Positions 21,262 through 33,004 are shown, counted from the first letter of the stretch. The stretch: DNA of 64,000 bases from Cervus elaphus (GCF_910594005.1 NC_057818.1:55130001-55194000); one strand, 5' to 3'. A program made the numbers and translations. The notes: generated by a model from the sequence alone, not told the origin.

Positions 21262-21482
21262 TGGGTTGGGAGGGATAAATTAGGAGTTTGGGATTAACAG
21301 AAATGCACTATGGTATATAAAGGAGAGAAATAACAAAGACCTACTGTATAGCACAGGGAACTCTATTCACTATCTTGTAATAACCTATAATGGAAAATAA
21401 TATGAAAAAAAATACAGAACTGAATCACTTTGTTGTATACCAGAAACTAACACAGCATTGTAAATGAACTATACTACAATGA
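21262..21482 (+). mobile_element. L1 3' UTR (cetartiodactyl type)
   Basis: 'ggagtttgggattaacag', 'tgtatagcacagggaact' and 'ctgaatcactttgttgta' are the standard L1 3' tail in sense orientation. Confidence 0.75.
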
Positions 21483-22043
21483 GAAGTATCCTAGCGCAAA
21501 CTCTATGCAAATGTCTGCTTGCAAATAATAATAACCGCCACAGTTTTGTAGTATTTGCTGCATGTCAAGTGCTATTTTAAGTATCAGATGCACAATAATT
21601 CATTTGACCCTCACATCAACCTAAAAATGTAAGTGCTATTTTTCAGTCCCATCTTCTGATGAGGTGACTGAGGCACCTTGAAGGTGAGTTGCTGGGACCA
21701 AGGAAAGATGGCATTTTTCCTTGATAAATGTTTGCAGTTTGTTCCATTCACACTGTTACCAATCTGACATGAGAAGCCCATTCTGAGGCCAGCCCTGGAG
21801 TTACCAACCCTCTTTGATCTTTGCCAACTTGATGGGTCAAAAGGGAGATCATTACTTGCTGTCATTTGACTGTGACTCCCTTGGGGTCACTAACCATCCC
21901 GATTTGTCTGGGACTTTTCAGATTTGTCACTGAAATCCCACAACCTTAGAAAGCTCTCCATCTTTAGAAAGCAGACCGAGACCACTGGTCACCCTACTTG
22001 CCATGATTCTGGGTGAGGCTGAACATCTTTTTTGAGGTCCTAG

Positions 22044-22172
22044 GGGTTGGGAAGATCCCCTGGAGAAGGACATGGAAACCCGCTCTAGTATTCTTGCCTG
22101 GACAATCCCGTGGACAGAGGAGCCTGGAGGGCTACAGTCCATGTGTTGCAAAGAGTCGGACATGACTCACAC
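22044..22172 (+). mobile_element. Bov-tA SINE, 3' part
   Basis: The copy lacks the tRNA head: 'gggaagatcccctggagaag' to 'gtcggacatgactcac'. It ends about 280 bases before CRX exon 2. Confidence 0.85.
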
Positions 22173-22299
22173 TAACGCACGGTGGGGAAAAGGGTCTCAG
22201 ACAAGGGAGTTAGTAGATTTTTTAAAGGCTAGAGTAGGAATAAGAGCTTCCATTTAGAATGTTCATTACAGCTTTCAATCTTGGCTTTACAGAGTCCCA

Positions 22300-22400
22300 G
22301 TGACGCTTTGACGACCTTAAGCAGAGGGCTGTTTTATAGGTGAGGAAACCCAGGCACAGAGTGGGGGAATAAGTTGCCCAAGGTCACGTCTCTAGGAAGA
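22300..22400 (+). repeat. MIR-like fragment
   Basis: 'ggtgaggaaacccaggcac' and 'ttgcccaaggtcac' are sense MIR core signatures, just upstream of CRX exon 2. Confidence 0.6.
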
Positions 22401-22454
22401 GACTGAGGCGGTGATGAACTGGGGAGTTTGTGAGCACCCACTCTTTCCTTGCAG

Positions 22455-22589
22455 GCCCCCTGACCTGGGCCCCAGCATCCCCGAAGATCATGATGGCGTA
22501 TATGAACCCGGGGCCCCACTATTCCGTCAACGCCTTGGCCCTGAGTGGCCCCAGTGTGGATCTGATGCACCCAGCTGTGTCCTACCCAA
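22455..22589 (+). CDS. CRX: CRX exon 2 (5'UTR 22455-22489 plus first 100 coding nt)
   Basis: The acceptor is a pyrimidine run ending in GCAG at 22451-22454. The donor is CCCAA/GTGAGT with GT at 22590-22591. Coding ends in phase 1, splitting serine 34. Confidence 0.93.
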
Positions 22590-25500
22590 GTGAGTACAGT
22601 TGTCCTCCCCACCCGCCCCCCTTCCTGGCCCCCATCTTCTGGGGTCCCTTGCCCTCAGGAAGAGGATGGACACTTATAAGGGTGACATCAGGGCCATACA
22701 CCAGCCAAACGGGTTCATCTGTAAATGCAAAGCACCACCCCACATCTCTTAGGGATGCAGGAAAGCATGTGGACCTTCAGAGAAATTTAGGACAGTGGTT
22801 CCCTCTCGGGTGAGGGAGGGAAGCCATCTGGAAGGGGGACCCAGAGGAATTCCCATCTGTCAGCAATGCTTTATTTCTTAGCGAAGGAAGCATTCTATTT
22901 TTGATGGTATTATTCTTTTATTAAGTTGACTGTTACGGTCCTGCCTCTTTTATAGGCTGGATATCCCCAAATGGCTGGATATCCCAAATGTCGTGTTTCA
23001 AGTGAATGTCTTGGTGCAGAAGAAATTTTAGAAAGGGGATAAAAACCAAACTTATATACCTCCTTACACAGCTAAAGCCAGTTCTCGGGGTGAGGCAAGA
23101 GTCCCCCTAAGGACAGGCAAAGGGAGAACCCATTTCTCAGGGGGACAGAGTGAGGTCTAGAAGTTGAGGGAATCAGCACCCCCTTAGTTTGGGCAGATGA
23201 ACACCCAGAAGAGGCTTGTCAGCATCCCATGCCTTCTCAGAACCTTGCATCAACGGATGCAGAGAATGGGGTCTCAGGTCACCTGAAGGTCCTGTTTTCC
23301 TGTCCTCACCCCAGGCGCCCCGAGAAAGCAACGGCGGGAACGGACCACCTTCACGCGAAGCCAGCTGGAAGAGCTGGAAGCCCTGTTTGCCAAGACTCAG
23401 TACCCGGATGTGTATGCCCGTGAAGAGGTGGCTCTGAAGATCAACCTGCCTGAGTCCAGGGTTCAGGTGGGGTGTCCTGGTCCCTGGGATCCAGAGCGGA
23501 GGGAAGAGGGAGAGGTCACAGAGGAAGAGTCGAAGTCATACAGGGTCCTGTTAATCCCTCGCCCCCATTATTCCACTGGCTTCCTCTTACATGCCTATCC
23601 CTTCTCATTCTATGAGCACCGCCCCTGGTCCTTCCTTTAGCGTTCCCACCAAGAACACTCTCTGGTCCCGCTACCTGGAAGATGCATTCCCTTCACCCTG
23701 TTCAAGCCTTTGTTTATCAACCAGTCTAGTCACCTTGCCAGTCAATGAGACCTACACCACCCTTGGCATTAGAAGCTGCAACTTTCTCCTGCCATCCCAA
23801 CTCTGCTACTCCCCCTTACTCTGCTCAATTGGTTCGCCCATAGTATTTATCACTTTCTAAAATTCTATGTGATTTCCCTCCTTACCATTTATTTATATGC
23901 TGTCTCTCTCAACTAGAATGTCAGCTTCACTGGTGTGTCCCCAGAGTAGAAGAATACATGTTTATTAAATACTTGAATGGATGGATGGATGCATGGATGT
24001 ATGGGTGAATGGATGGATATATGTATATGTGTGTTTGTATGTATGTATGATGTATATATGAATGTATATATGGATATATATATGCTTGTTTGTATGATAA
24101 TATGTGTACATATGTACATAGGATTGGAAAGGTGAAAGTATGTGTCATTGTATGTGAAGTGAAAGTGTCAGCCTCTCAGTCATGTTGGACTCTGCGACCC
24201 CATTGACTGTAGCCCACCAGGCTCCTCTGTCCATGGAACTCTCCAGGCAAGAACACTGGGGTGGGTAGCCATTCCCTTGATCAAAGCCAGGTCTCCTGCA
24301 TTGCAGGCAGATTCCTTATCATCTGAGCCACCAGGGAAGCCCATCATTGTGTGTATATACACACAGCTGTACTTACGCATGATTGTTATGTGTGTGCCTA
24401 TGATTAGATGGTGAATGTACATATGGATGACTGTATGTCTGCATGTATGTGTGAATGATTAGGTGGACAGACGAATGTATAGGTATATATTTGTATGTTA
24501 CATGAGATAGGTACGTACATATGATTGGCTGGAAGGATGTGTATATGTAACTATGTACACACAAATGTATGCATGTACGATTGTGTGTGTTGTGTATGAT
24601 GGTGTGTGTGTGGCTGTACAGTCGTATATGTAAGTAATTGGGTGGACGGTGGTTGAATAGAGTGCCCCATGTTGTTTTGTTGTTCAGTCGCTCAGCTGTG
24701 TCTGACTCTTTGTGACCCCATGGACTGTAGCCCACCAGGCTCCTCTGTCCAAGGGATTTCCCAGGCAATAATGCTGGAGTGGGCTGCCATTTCCTTCTCC
24801 AGGGAATCTTCCTGACCCAGGGATCAAACTCGCGTCTCCGGCATTGGCAGGCCCTCTGTGCCCCCTGGGAAGCCCCCAGAGTGCCCCATAGCCGATTGCA
24901 AGGTGGAGAGTGAGGACTCTGGCATGCTTCACCGATAAGCATCATCACTCCTGGGCATCACGAAGGCTCCCCTGGGCCTCCTGCCCACTCGCCCTCCCTC
25001 ATCTCCGCTCTCACCCCCCAGGTTTGGTTCAAGAACCGCCGGGCTAAGTGTCGGCAGCAGCGGCAGCAGCAGAAACAGCAGCAGCAGCCCCCAGGGGCGC
25101 AAGCCAAGGCTCGTCCTGCCAAGAGGAAGGCAGGCACATCCCCAAGGTCCTCCACGGATGTCTGTCCAGACCCCCTGGGCATCTCAGATTCCTACAGCCC
25201 CCCTCTCCCCGGGCCCTCGGGCTCCCCCACCACGGCAGTGGCCACGGTGTCCATTTGGAGTCCGGCCTCAGAGTCCCCTTTGCCCGAGGCGCAGCGGGCC
25301 GGGCTCGTGGCCTCGGGCCCCTCTCTGACCTCGGCGCCCTACGCCATGACCTACGCCCCCGCCTCTGCTTTCTGCTCTTCTCCTTCAGCCTACGGGTCGC
25401 CGAGCTCCTATTTCAGTGGCCTGGACCCCTACCTGTCTCCCATGGTGCCCCCACTGGGGGGCCCGGCCCTCAGCCCCCTCTCTGGCCCCTCCGTGGGGCC

Positions 25501-25669
25501 CTCCCTGACCCAGTCCCCCACCTCCCTGTCAGGCCAGAGCTATGGCACCTACAGCCCTGTGGACAGCTTAGAATTCAAGGACCCCACAGGCACCTGGAAA
25601 TTCACCTACAACCCCATGGACCCCCTGGACTACAAGGATCAGAGTGCCTGGAAGTTTCAGATCTTGTAG
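22490..25669 (+). CDS. CRX: CRX, cone-rod homeobox transcription factor (complete, 3 coding exons)
   Basis: CRX is the OTX-class homeodomain activator of rod and cone genes. It works in photoreceptor and pinealocyte nuclei, together with NRL and OTX2. Join 22490-22589, 23315-23466, 25022-25669: 900 nt, 299 residues, the same length as human CRX. The start is the first of two tandem ATGs (MMAYMNPG, as in human). The homeodomain is residues 39-98, starting RKQRRERTTF, with VWFKNRRAKC in helix 3. Lysine 88 is homeodomain position 50, giving TAATCC/GGATTA preference. A Q-rich basic stretch follows, then WSP at 163-165, and a C-terminal OTX tail with the paired DxxDYKD/WKF motifs ending WKFQIL. 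Coding-exon sizes 100 and 152 nt and intron phases 1 and 0 match human CRX. There is no frameshift or stop, so it is a functional orthologue. A noncoding exon lies upstream at about 14.0-14.1 kb. Confidence 0.97.
22590..23314. other. CRX: CRX intron 2
   Basis: 725 bases without SINEs; unique sequence. No extra exon is evident. Confidence 0.85.
23315..23466 (+). CDS. CRX: CRX exon 3 (homeodomain N-terminal part)
   Basis: 152 nt. The acceptor is CACCCCAG at 23307-23314; the donor is CAG/GTGGGG at 23467. It encodes residues 34-84, homeodomain arm through helix 2 and the start of helix 3 (ESRVQ). Confidence 0.96.
23467..24154. other. CRX: CRX intron 3, 5' part
   Basis: Unique sequence to about 23960, then degenerate GGAT/ATGT tandem repeats to 24125. 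Confidence 0.6.
23970..24125. repeat. Degenerate (GGAT)n/(TATG)n tandem repeats
   Basis: GGAT units at 23978-24014 grade into TATG/TATA units to about 24120. Confidence 0.8.
24155..24342 (-). mobile_element. Bov-tA SINE in CRX intron 3
   Basis: Reverse Bov-tA, 'gactctgcgaccccattgac' to 'gagccaccagggaagccc', inside the tetranucleotide-repeat tract. Confidence 0.88.
24343..24675. repeat. Degenerate TATG/TGTG simple-sequence tract
   Basis: A continuation of the 23970-24125 simple-sequence region on the other side of the SINE. Loose ATGTATG and GTGTGTG words. Confidence 0.65.
24676..24876 (-). mobile_element. Bov-tA SINE in CRX intron 3
   Basis: Reverse Bov-tA ending 'ccccctgggaagccccc', about 145 bases before the exon 4 acceptor. 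Confidence 0.88.
25022..25669 (+). CDS. CRX: CRX exon 4 (helix 3, transactivation region, OTX tail, stop)
   Basis: The acceptor is CACCCCCCAG ending at 25021. The exon opens with VWFKNRRAKC and ends with TAG at 25667-25669. 648 coding nt hold the Q-rich stretch, WSP and OTX tail motifs. Confidence 0.97.
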   Translation, partial: VWFKNRRAKCRQQRQQQKQQQQPPGAQAKARPAKRKAGTSPRSSTDVCPDPLGISDSYSPPLPGPSGSPTTAVATVSIWSPASESPLPEAQRAGLVASGPSLTSAPYAMTYAPASAFCSSPSAYGSPSSYFSGLDPYLSPMVPPLGGPALSPLSGPSVGPSLTQSPTSLSGQSYGTYSPVDSLEFKDPTGTWKFTYNPMDPLDYKDQSAWKFQIL

Positions 25670-28640
25670 AAGACCCTCCTCTCTCCACCTCTTGTCCCCC
25701 CTGCACATTGTCCCAACGCGCCCTGGGACAGCATCCCGGGGGAGGCGGCAGGAGTCCTTCCAAAGGTCACGGCCTCTTTGGCTCCAGTGACCAACACAGT
25801 CCACCCCCTTCCTCCCGGGGAGCTTGATAGGTCTTAGTCATCCTCTCAACCCCAAGGTGGTCTCATACGGAGTCCAGCCGGCATTTCAAACCGTGAGCCC
25901 CAGACTCCAGAAACTGGTGCTGAGAACTCACCCTGAGACGAAATGAAACCAAACTTGGCAGTTGACTTGGGGGTCGTGTTTAGGTCAGAAAATCACAGTG
26001 CTGTTGAACAAACAGGTAGGGAGGCTTGATTCCTTAACTTTCCATTCAGGACACTTCTTTAGCTCATGGGTAGGGATCCTACTAGAAATTCCAAAGACAG
26101 ACTTTACAAAGCCCCAGGATGGAACCTTTAGGCCAGCTGTACTGTTAAGTTCAGAAATTCATTTGGCAATTTTCCAGATTTCACAGATGTCAGGTTTACA
26201 TGATAGGTTTAGGGGGCTGTTTAATATATATGTGTATATATATATATACACACACACACATATATATACACACACACATACATATGTATTTTCTTCTTGT
26301 TACTTTCTTCTTAAAGACATTTCACCATTCATTCATTCATGACACTGGAAATGGGCATATCTGGTGGAAGAATGGAAGGCAAGTTGCCTGTTTCACGTCT
26401 ACTTTGTTTTCTTTTGTTTTAGCATTTTTTTAAAGGTGAACTTCACCCAAACACTGGAAGAATCACGGTTGCTGCATGGGGTACACCAGCTATGATTGTG
26501 GCTATTTCCAAGAGAAGAAGAGGTGGACAGGCTTCCCACCTGTAAATATATAAGAGACGGGGGTGGGGCAAGAGAAATGGATTTGGGGGCAGCCCCACAC
26601 CCCACACTCACACTCCCTCTTTTAGAGGTTTTGTTTTCAGTTTCGATTGTGGGATTGGACTATAAATAGAGCTTGGCCTGGGAAATTTTCCTGGGGCAGC
26701 ACTGTATGTCTTCTAATACAGTCTGACCCATGGCCGCAGAGACAAGCAGTGTAAGAATCTGGAGAAGGATGCAGGCATCCCAACACTCTTGGAAGTTTGG
26801 TACTTTGGCACCTACTTTCTCAATCTGAGTTCTTTTATTTTTGGGTGGGGGAGGCAGGAGCCACGAGCCATTCACTGGTGGGTTTCACAAGGCCAGGAGT
26901 GAAAGAAAGTAGTCTGGGAAGGAAGTGGTATGCTGGGAGGTAGTTAACAACGGGCTCTGGAAGGAAGAGGAAATCCTGGTTTGTTGCCCATTTCTCTGGT
27001 GTAAATACTCCCACTGTGGCTGATGTCAAGGCATCAGGCTGAGGTCCCTGAACTTAGGTAGAGACACTTACAGTCTGTGCTCACTAGCCAGGACAAGCTG
27101 GCTCCAGGACCCCTGGGCGGGAAGCAAGGTCAGGAGGAGGGGCACGATGCAAAGACAGACTAGGTGGCATCAGGTTATGCAAAATCAGAAGAAACCATGA
27201 GCGGCACCCTGAGATCACTAGAGCCCCCAAAGATGGCTTATGCATCATCTCTCCTGGGTCTGAGTCATGCTGGGACATTAGAGCCAGAATCAATTGTGGG
27301 AAGCAATATCTAAACAGAGAAAGACAACATATATTGACATATGGGATGGATGCCAATCCCCCGATCCAGGCAAAAATTTGCCAGGGAGAGGCAGGTAGGA
27401 GATGGCATTGTGCTCTGGATCTGTGTAAACGCTGGGACCCGGATGCAGTGTCCATTAGGCATTTTGCAGAGGCATTTTCCCACACTCTTTGCTGGAGGCT
27501 GGGGTCTCAGGTGTGAGTAGAGTCTCTCCTTGCCTCACCAAGTTCTCCATTCACAGAGGAGGGTGTGTCTTATGCAAATTATTCAGAGGCAGTAATAGAA
27601 TCTGGGGGGGGGGCGCACAGACATAGGCCAACGGGAGTAAGACTTTAAGAGACACCCGCCCCCCACCCCCGGCACAACTTCTTGGGGTCTTCTAAGAGTT
27701 CTCTAGGAGTTGGACAGAGGAAGGAGTCAAATCTTTCAGGAGATTCCAGGTTCCTTCTCCTGGGCCAGTCTCCTGAAGGCCGGTTCTTTAGCTGTCCCTT
27801 GGGGATTCCTAAAGCCAGGAAAAGTGTCAAAGGAAGTGGGGACAGAACAAGAGGTCTCCCTCATTCTATGTCAGGTCCTCTGTCCTCCCCTTGCCCACTC
27901 ACTGGAGCTCCAGGTCTCCCTTCGATGGCCACCTGTGGAGTGAAAATGATTAAAATGTTGGATCCTGCTTAAAGTCTGGGTGATTTTTTGTTGTTGTTTC
28001 CGTGGAGGGGCATGGAGGTAAAACAGGGGTTGCTCTGTCCCCTTCCTTTCTCCCCCACCTTCTGTCTCTGGGGGCATGGGTGTTTCCATGTGGTTTCTCT
28101 GTCTGCTCACTGTCTTTTCTGTGACATCTCTATAAAGCCAATTAAGCAGGAATATGGGCTCCAGATGGCTCGCTTCCACCTGTTATGACCCGTTGCTGCA
28201 AGGGGGTGGTGACCATGCTTCCTGCCTCAGTGGGCCACATGAGGATTAAAGTAGCTTGGGAAGGGAGTGGTGTGCTGGGAGATGCTTAGCAATTGGCGCT
28301 CGAAGCAAGAGGAATTCTTGGAGCCTTCACCATCAGGCTCCAATGCTCTGCGGCTTCATCGCACACCTCCCCCTTCCCCTTTCCATCCTTGCTGCCTTCC
28401 CTTCCATCTCTTCTCCCATTCTGGTCCCTTTCAGTTTCCCATCATTTCTCGTCTGTCTCTTGTGTTTTCTCTTTTTTCCCCACTCCCCTTTTTCCTTCTT
28501 GACTGTCAAATCTCAGACTCCAAAGCCCACGTTTCTTCTTGCTGGTTTTTAAATTTTTCTTTCTTTCTTCTTCTTCTCTTATCCTTTGTCTTTCTGTTTC
28601 TCCAACGCCAGGTCATCAATCTCTGCTAACGTCCCTCTCG
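25670..28640 (+). other. CRX: CRX 3' UTR (probable) and downstream SINE-free sequence
   Basis: After the stop, about 3.5 kb contains no SINE or LINE tail, although such elements occur about every 0.5 kb elsewhere. CRX transcripts in other mammals have a long 3' UTR, so most of this is probably transcribed. I could not settle a poly(A) site. A TA/CA microsatellite lies at 26222-26290 and a G9 run near 27604. Confidence 0.5.
26222..26290. repeat. (TA)n/(CA)n microsatellite in CRX 3' region
   Basis: Alternating TATATA and CACACA blocks. Confidence 0.9.
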
Positions 28641-28689
28641 TTCACTGGATCCTGGGTTAAAATGTGTGTATGTGTTTAACACAGAGCTG

Positions 28690-28830
28690 ATGAGGTCAGA
28701 CAGACTTGCTGTTTGAGCCTGGCTCAGCCACGTCTGGTCCTGTGACCTTGGGCAGTCCATTTCTCCCAATTTCAGTTTCCCCCTCAGTAACATGAGACAT
28801 TGAGAAGACCCACCTAGAGAATTAAATGAC
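28690..28830 (-). repeat. MIR-like fragment
   Basis: 'tgtgaccttgggcagtcc' and 'atttcagtttccccctcag' are antisense MIR signatures. Confidence 0.6.
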
Positions 28831-29191
28831 ATCAGTATGTTAAGTATTTGGCCCTGAAGTCTGGTCCATGGTAAGAGCCCAATAAGTGTTTATTTGTATA
28901 GTAAAATGTACATCACATAAAAGTGACCATTATTATCATTTTAAAGTGTGCAACTCAACGGTATTAAACACATTCACAGAAGGAACAAGACATAAAAGGC
29001 TCCATATCAAATGAATCCTTTTATGTGAAATGTCCAGAAGAGGCAAATCCATGGAGATGGAAAACAGATTCGTGTTTGCTGGGGGGAGGGGAAGTTGGGG
29101 AGGAACTGCTTAATGGGTGAGAGTTTCTCTTTGGGGTGATGAAAAAGTTCTGGAATTAGATATGATCCAGCAATTCCACTCCTTAGTCTAT

Positions 29192-29390
29192 TGTGAAAGT
29201 TGTTCAGTCATATCCGACTCTTTGTGATCCCATGGACTGTAGCCCGCCAGGCTCCTCTGTCCGTGGGATTCTCCAGGCAAGAATACTGGAATGGGTAGCA
29301 GTTCCCTTCTCCAGGGGATCTTTCTGACCCAGGGATCGAACCCAGGTCTCCTGCATGGCAGGCGGATTCTTTACGAGCTGAGCCACCAAG
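29192..29390 (-). mobile_element. Bov-tA SINE
   Basis: Reverse Bov-tA inserted in the old L1. Confidence 0.9.
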
Positions 29391-29881
29391 AATTGAAAAC
29401 AGGTGTTCAAAAAGGTATACTCTTGTGTTCACAATGGCTCTATTCACAATAACCAAAAAGATGGGAAGTCTGAGATCTACCTTGAAGACATTGTGCTAAA
29501 TGTGTATCTTAACCTAGCATTTCCCCTGAAGTTGTACTTATGCCCTTCGTAGCAGCTTTATCCATAATGGCCTCGAACTGGAAACAGTCCAAATGTCCGT
29601 CAATAGGTGAATGGGTAAAAGAAGCTGGTGAATCTAGAGAATGTCTTTAGCAATAGAACGGAATGAACTCCTGATGTACAGAACAACTGGATGAATAATA
29701 CAATAATGAGTGGAAGAAGCCAGGTTCTAAGCAGTGTATATAGTATGAGTCCACTTCCATGAAATTCTAGAGAAGATAAAACCAGTGGCAGAAGGTGATT
29801 ACTGATTAGCAGGAGCTGGGGAATCAATAGATCAGATTCGCCGCAAAGGGACAAAAGGAAAAAAATTTAAAGAAAAATTTT

Positions 29882-29996
29882 TTTTTGGCCACACCACTCA
29901 GCATGTGGGATCTTAGTTCCCTGACCAGGAATTGAACTGGTATCACCTTTCTCAGAAACATGAAGTCTTAACCAATGGCTCACCAGCGAAGTCCCC
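29882..29996 (-). mobile_element. CHR-2/ART2-type SINE
   Basis: Reverse copy: 'tgtgggatcttagttccc' to 'ctcaccagcgaagtccc'. Confidence 0.85.
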
Positions 29997-30179
29997 CAAA
30001 GGGGCTCTTTTTTGAGGTGCTAGAAATATCTTCTATCTTGACTATGGTTGTATTTCCATGACTGTATATGATTGCCCAAACTCATCAAACTGCATGGTTA
30101 AAATGGGTGGAATTTATAGTATATGAATTATACCCCAATAAATTGGAAGGGAAAGGAAAGAAAAACTTACTCAGCAGGT

Positions 30180-30400
30180 ACTATTTGCCAGTACGGGAGA
30201 AAGTTAGTCCTAACTCTTCAAATTCTCAAAGCAATCTACCAGAGAGATGCTATAATTATCAGATAGACGCTATGATCATCTTCACTTCACAAATGAGCAA
30301 ACCGAGGCAGAGGCAGGTCAGATGACCTGCCCAAGGTCCCACAACCAGGAAGAGGTAAGAACTGAGATGTAGAGTCCTCATGCTGGAAGGCAGACCCTCC
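30180..30400 (+). repeat. MIR-like fragment
   Basis: 'acaaatgagcaaaccgagg' and 'ctgcccaaggtcccacaacc' are sense MIR core signatures. Confidence 0.6.
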
Positions 30401-30595
30401 AGGCCCTCCTGGCATTTCCTCCCTCCTCCCCATTTTTGACCCTGCCTCTCCTCCTTGCTTCTCTCCCGCCTGTCTCTTTCTTCTTTGGTCTCAAGTTCAA
30501 GTGTTATTCCTCTCTTCGTCTCTCTCCTGACCCCCATGTGTCTCCAACCGACCTCCTGCTTCTCCTGATCTCTGAGCCCCTCCCTGGCTGTTTCC

Positions 30596-30718
30596 TCTGT
30601 CCCTGACCAGGACTAATTTAGCAAATGCTCCAATCCTCTTATGATGGCCCAGCCTCAGCAGAATGGCAGGGGAATTAGCGGGGATTAGGTTCAGACCCAT
30701 GACCCACTGTGGGGAGGG
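30596..30718 (-). promoter_or_regulatory. Conserved noncoding element, copy 2 (CRX-TPRX CNE)
   Basis: In reverse orientation it repeats the element at 5317-5466. The 25-base core (30616-30640) is identical to copies 1 and 3, and the neighbouring TGCTGAGG block is also kept, while the flanks differ more. Copy 2 additionally has GGATTA at 30682-30687 (OTX/CRX-type site). It lies between CRX and the TPRX gene, about 4.5 kb upstream of the latter. An enhancer role is inference. Confidence 0.65.
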
Positions 30719-30824
30719 GACTTCGTGGAGACAAGTGAGTTTTAACTAAGGCATGGCCTCATCCACCCTTGTCCCTTCCATGTGAAACCATGCCCGGGAC
30801 ACACAATAGTAATAAAATCACAGC

Positions 30825-31077
30825 TCAATTCTTATTTGGTTGTGCCGGGTCTTCATTGCCGCCAGAGGGGGCTACCCTCTCATTGCGATTCGCGGGCTTC
30901 TCAGTGCAGCGACCGCTCTTGTTGCAGAGCATGGGCTGTAGGTGCACCGTCTCAGTAGTTGTGGCCCACGGGCTTAGTTGCCCCATGGCACGTGGAATCT
31001 TCCTGGACCAGGGATTGAACCCGTGTCCCCTGCACTGGCAGGCGGATTCTTATCCACTGTACCACCAAGAAAGTCCA
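30825..31077 (-). mobile_element. CHR-2-type SINE
   Basis: Reverse copy: 'gccgggtcttcattgccg', 'cagtagttgtggcccacgg', 'ccaccaagaaagtcca'. Confidence 0.88.
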
Positions 31078-31760
31078 CAGCTAAATTCGTTACGAAGGGC
31101 TTACAATGTAGCAGGCACTTCTGTATTTCTCCCTTATTAAATCTTCATTACAACTTCATGAGGTTGGGGCCACCCCCATCTCCCCTATTTGATGGATCAG
31201 GAGGGGTTAAGTAACTTTCCCAAAGTGATCGGGGTCCTGTCCCAGCCATCCTGGTGGTTTCAAGTTATAGGTGAAAAAACAGAGTCTGGGAGATAAGAAT
31301 AGGATGGCCCTGGGGCTGCAGAGTGTGCAAATGAACCCTCTGTTTGGTGACTTCAAAGGTGACCCTTTCAGCACCCTCCCCACCCCCAGTTTGGAGGAGG
31401 TGAAGGAGAGGGAAAGAGGTCAAGAGAGGGTGGAAACCAAGCAGAAAATGCAGAACAGAAAGCAGAGCGGAGGAGATTAGGTAGGGAAAGAAAAGACAGA
31501 TGTCAGGAGGGGAGTATGTACAAGGTCTTATTTCTTCTTTAAGTATGTGACAGAATTCAACAGTGAAGCATATGGGCCTGGAGGAGGCTTTTTTTTTTTT
31601 TCTTTTAAGGAAGGTTAATTTTGTATTTCATTTAGTTAACACATATGTAATTGTATCCTATGGACCCAACTGGGAGGAGAGAAGGTACAGATAGAGTTTG
31701 TCATGGCAGAGGAAGGGATAAGCAGAGCTGAGACCCCGGTTAATAGTTACAAGTCATTGA
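31078..31760. other. Intergenic, partly MIR-like
   Basis: A MIR-like core ('aggggttaagtaactttcc') lies near 31202. An L1 3'-like fragment is possible at 31590-31720. No exon is seen. Confidence 0.4.
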
Positions 31761-31848
31761 GTCTTCCCTGGCGGTCCAGTGGTCACGACTCCTCTCTCCC
31801 AACGCAGACCCCTCATGCCACACAGCGCAGCCAAATATAAAACATTTA
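31761..31848 (+). mobile_element. Short tRNA-derived SINE
   Basis: 'cttccctggcggtccagtgg' head with an A-rich end near 31840. Confidence 0.7.
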
Positions 31849-31941
31849 GAATAGTGCATAAGTGCCACAAATAAGAAAAACGTGGTTGGATGTCTCTGTT
31901 TCTCTCTCTTCCTCCCTTTCTTTCATTTTTTAAAGCAAAAT

Positions 31942-32207
31942 TATTTATATTATTTTTTGGCTGGGCTGGATCTTCATTGCTGCAAGCAGGCTTTCTCTAC
32001 CTGGGGTGAGCGAGCGGGAGCTGCTCTCTAGTCGCGGTGCACTGGCCTCTCATTGTGGGGGCTTCTCTTGTTGCAGGGCCTGGGCTCTAGGGCTTGCAGG
32101 CTCAGCAGCTGCGATGCACGGGCTTTGGTTGCATGTGGAATCTTCCCAGACCAGGGATCAAACCCGTGTCCCCTGCAGGTGGATTCTTAACCATCAGAGA
32201 CATCCCT
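31942..32207 (-). mobile_element. CHR-2-type SINE
   Basis: Reverse copy with 'ggctgggctggatcttcatt' and 'gaccagggatcaaacccgtg'. Confidence 0.85.
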
Positions 32208-32477
32208 CCCTTTCTCTTATAGATATTAATGTTTTTGTGTTTGTCTCTGCTTCTCCTATCAGTTTGTCTTCCTATCTCTATAACTCTCACTTTCCCTTTC
32301 TCTGTTTCCTGGGAACAATTTTAGGGCTTCTCCAAGGCTGGCACAATCTGGTGCTGGCTTACGCTTCCACCCTCCTCTTTCTGCCTTGCTGGCCCCTTCT
32401 TGCCACTAAAACAAACCAAGCTCTGGGACTGAGGCCAGGGCTAGGGACCAGGGTTGGCCAGATGGGCTGTCTCTTAC

Positions 32478-32679
32478 AGTGTGTGAATGCTAAGTTGCTT
32501 CAGTTGTGTCTGACTCTGTGGGACACTGTGGACTGTAGCCTGCCAGGTTCCTCTGTCCGTGGGATTCTCCAGGCAAGAATACAGGAGTGGGTTGCCATTC
32601 CCTTCTCCAGGGGATCCAGGAGACCCGGGTCTCCCACATGGAGGCAGATTCTTTACCATCCGCACCACCAGGGAAGTGC
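32478..32679 (-). mobile_element. Bov-tA SINE
   Basis: Reverse Bov-tA, 'gtgtctgactctgtgggac' to 'caccaccagggaagtgcc'. Confidence 0.88.
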
Positions 32680-32762
32680 CTGATGGCCCTTTCAAACAGC
32701 CTCTTACTGAGATGCCCCTAATGTTCCCATGATGTGTTCTCCCTCATTGCAATGAGACAGTT

Positions 32763-32983
32763 GTTTGGTTGTTGGCTGTTTACTCACTAAGTCCTGTCTG
32801 ACTTTTTTGTGACCCCGTGGACTGTAGTCCACTAGGCTTTTTTGTCTGTGGGATTCTCCAGGCAAGAATACTGGAGTGGGTTGCCATTTCCTCCTCCAGG
32901 GAATCTTCCCGACCCAGGGATTGAATCTGCATCTCCTGCTTGGCAGGTGGATTCTTTACCATTGAGCCACCCGAAAAACCCAA
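32763..32983 (-). mobile_element. Bov-tA SINE
   Basis: Reverse Bov-tA ending 'gagccacccgaaaaaccc', abutting LTR-like copy 2. Confidence 0.88.
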
Positions 32984-33004
32984 TGAGACAATCAATTTGC
33001 ACAA

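Larger units (their letters stand above)
28895..30145 (+). mobile_element. Old L1 3' end, interrupted by two SINEs
   Basis: Sense L1 tail text appears before and after nested SINEs: 'tatgatccagcaattccac', 'attcacaataaccaaaaag', 'caatgaacaggtg'-like decayed text and a final 'ataccccaataaattgg'. The SINEs sit at 29192-29390 and 29882-29996. Confidence 0.65.
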
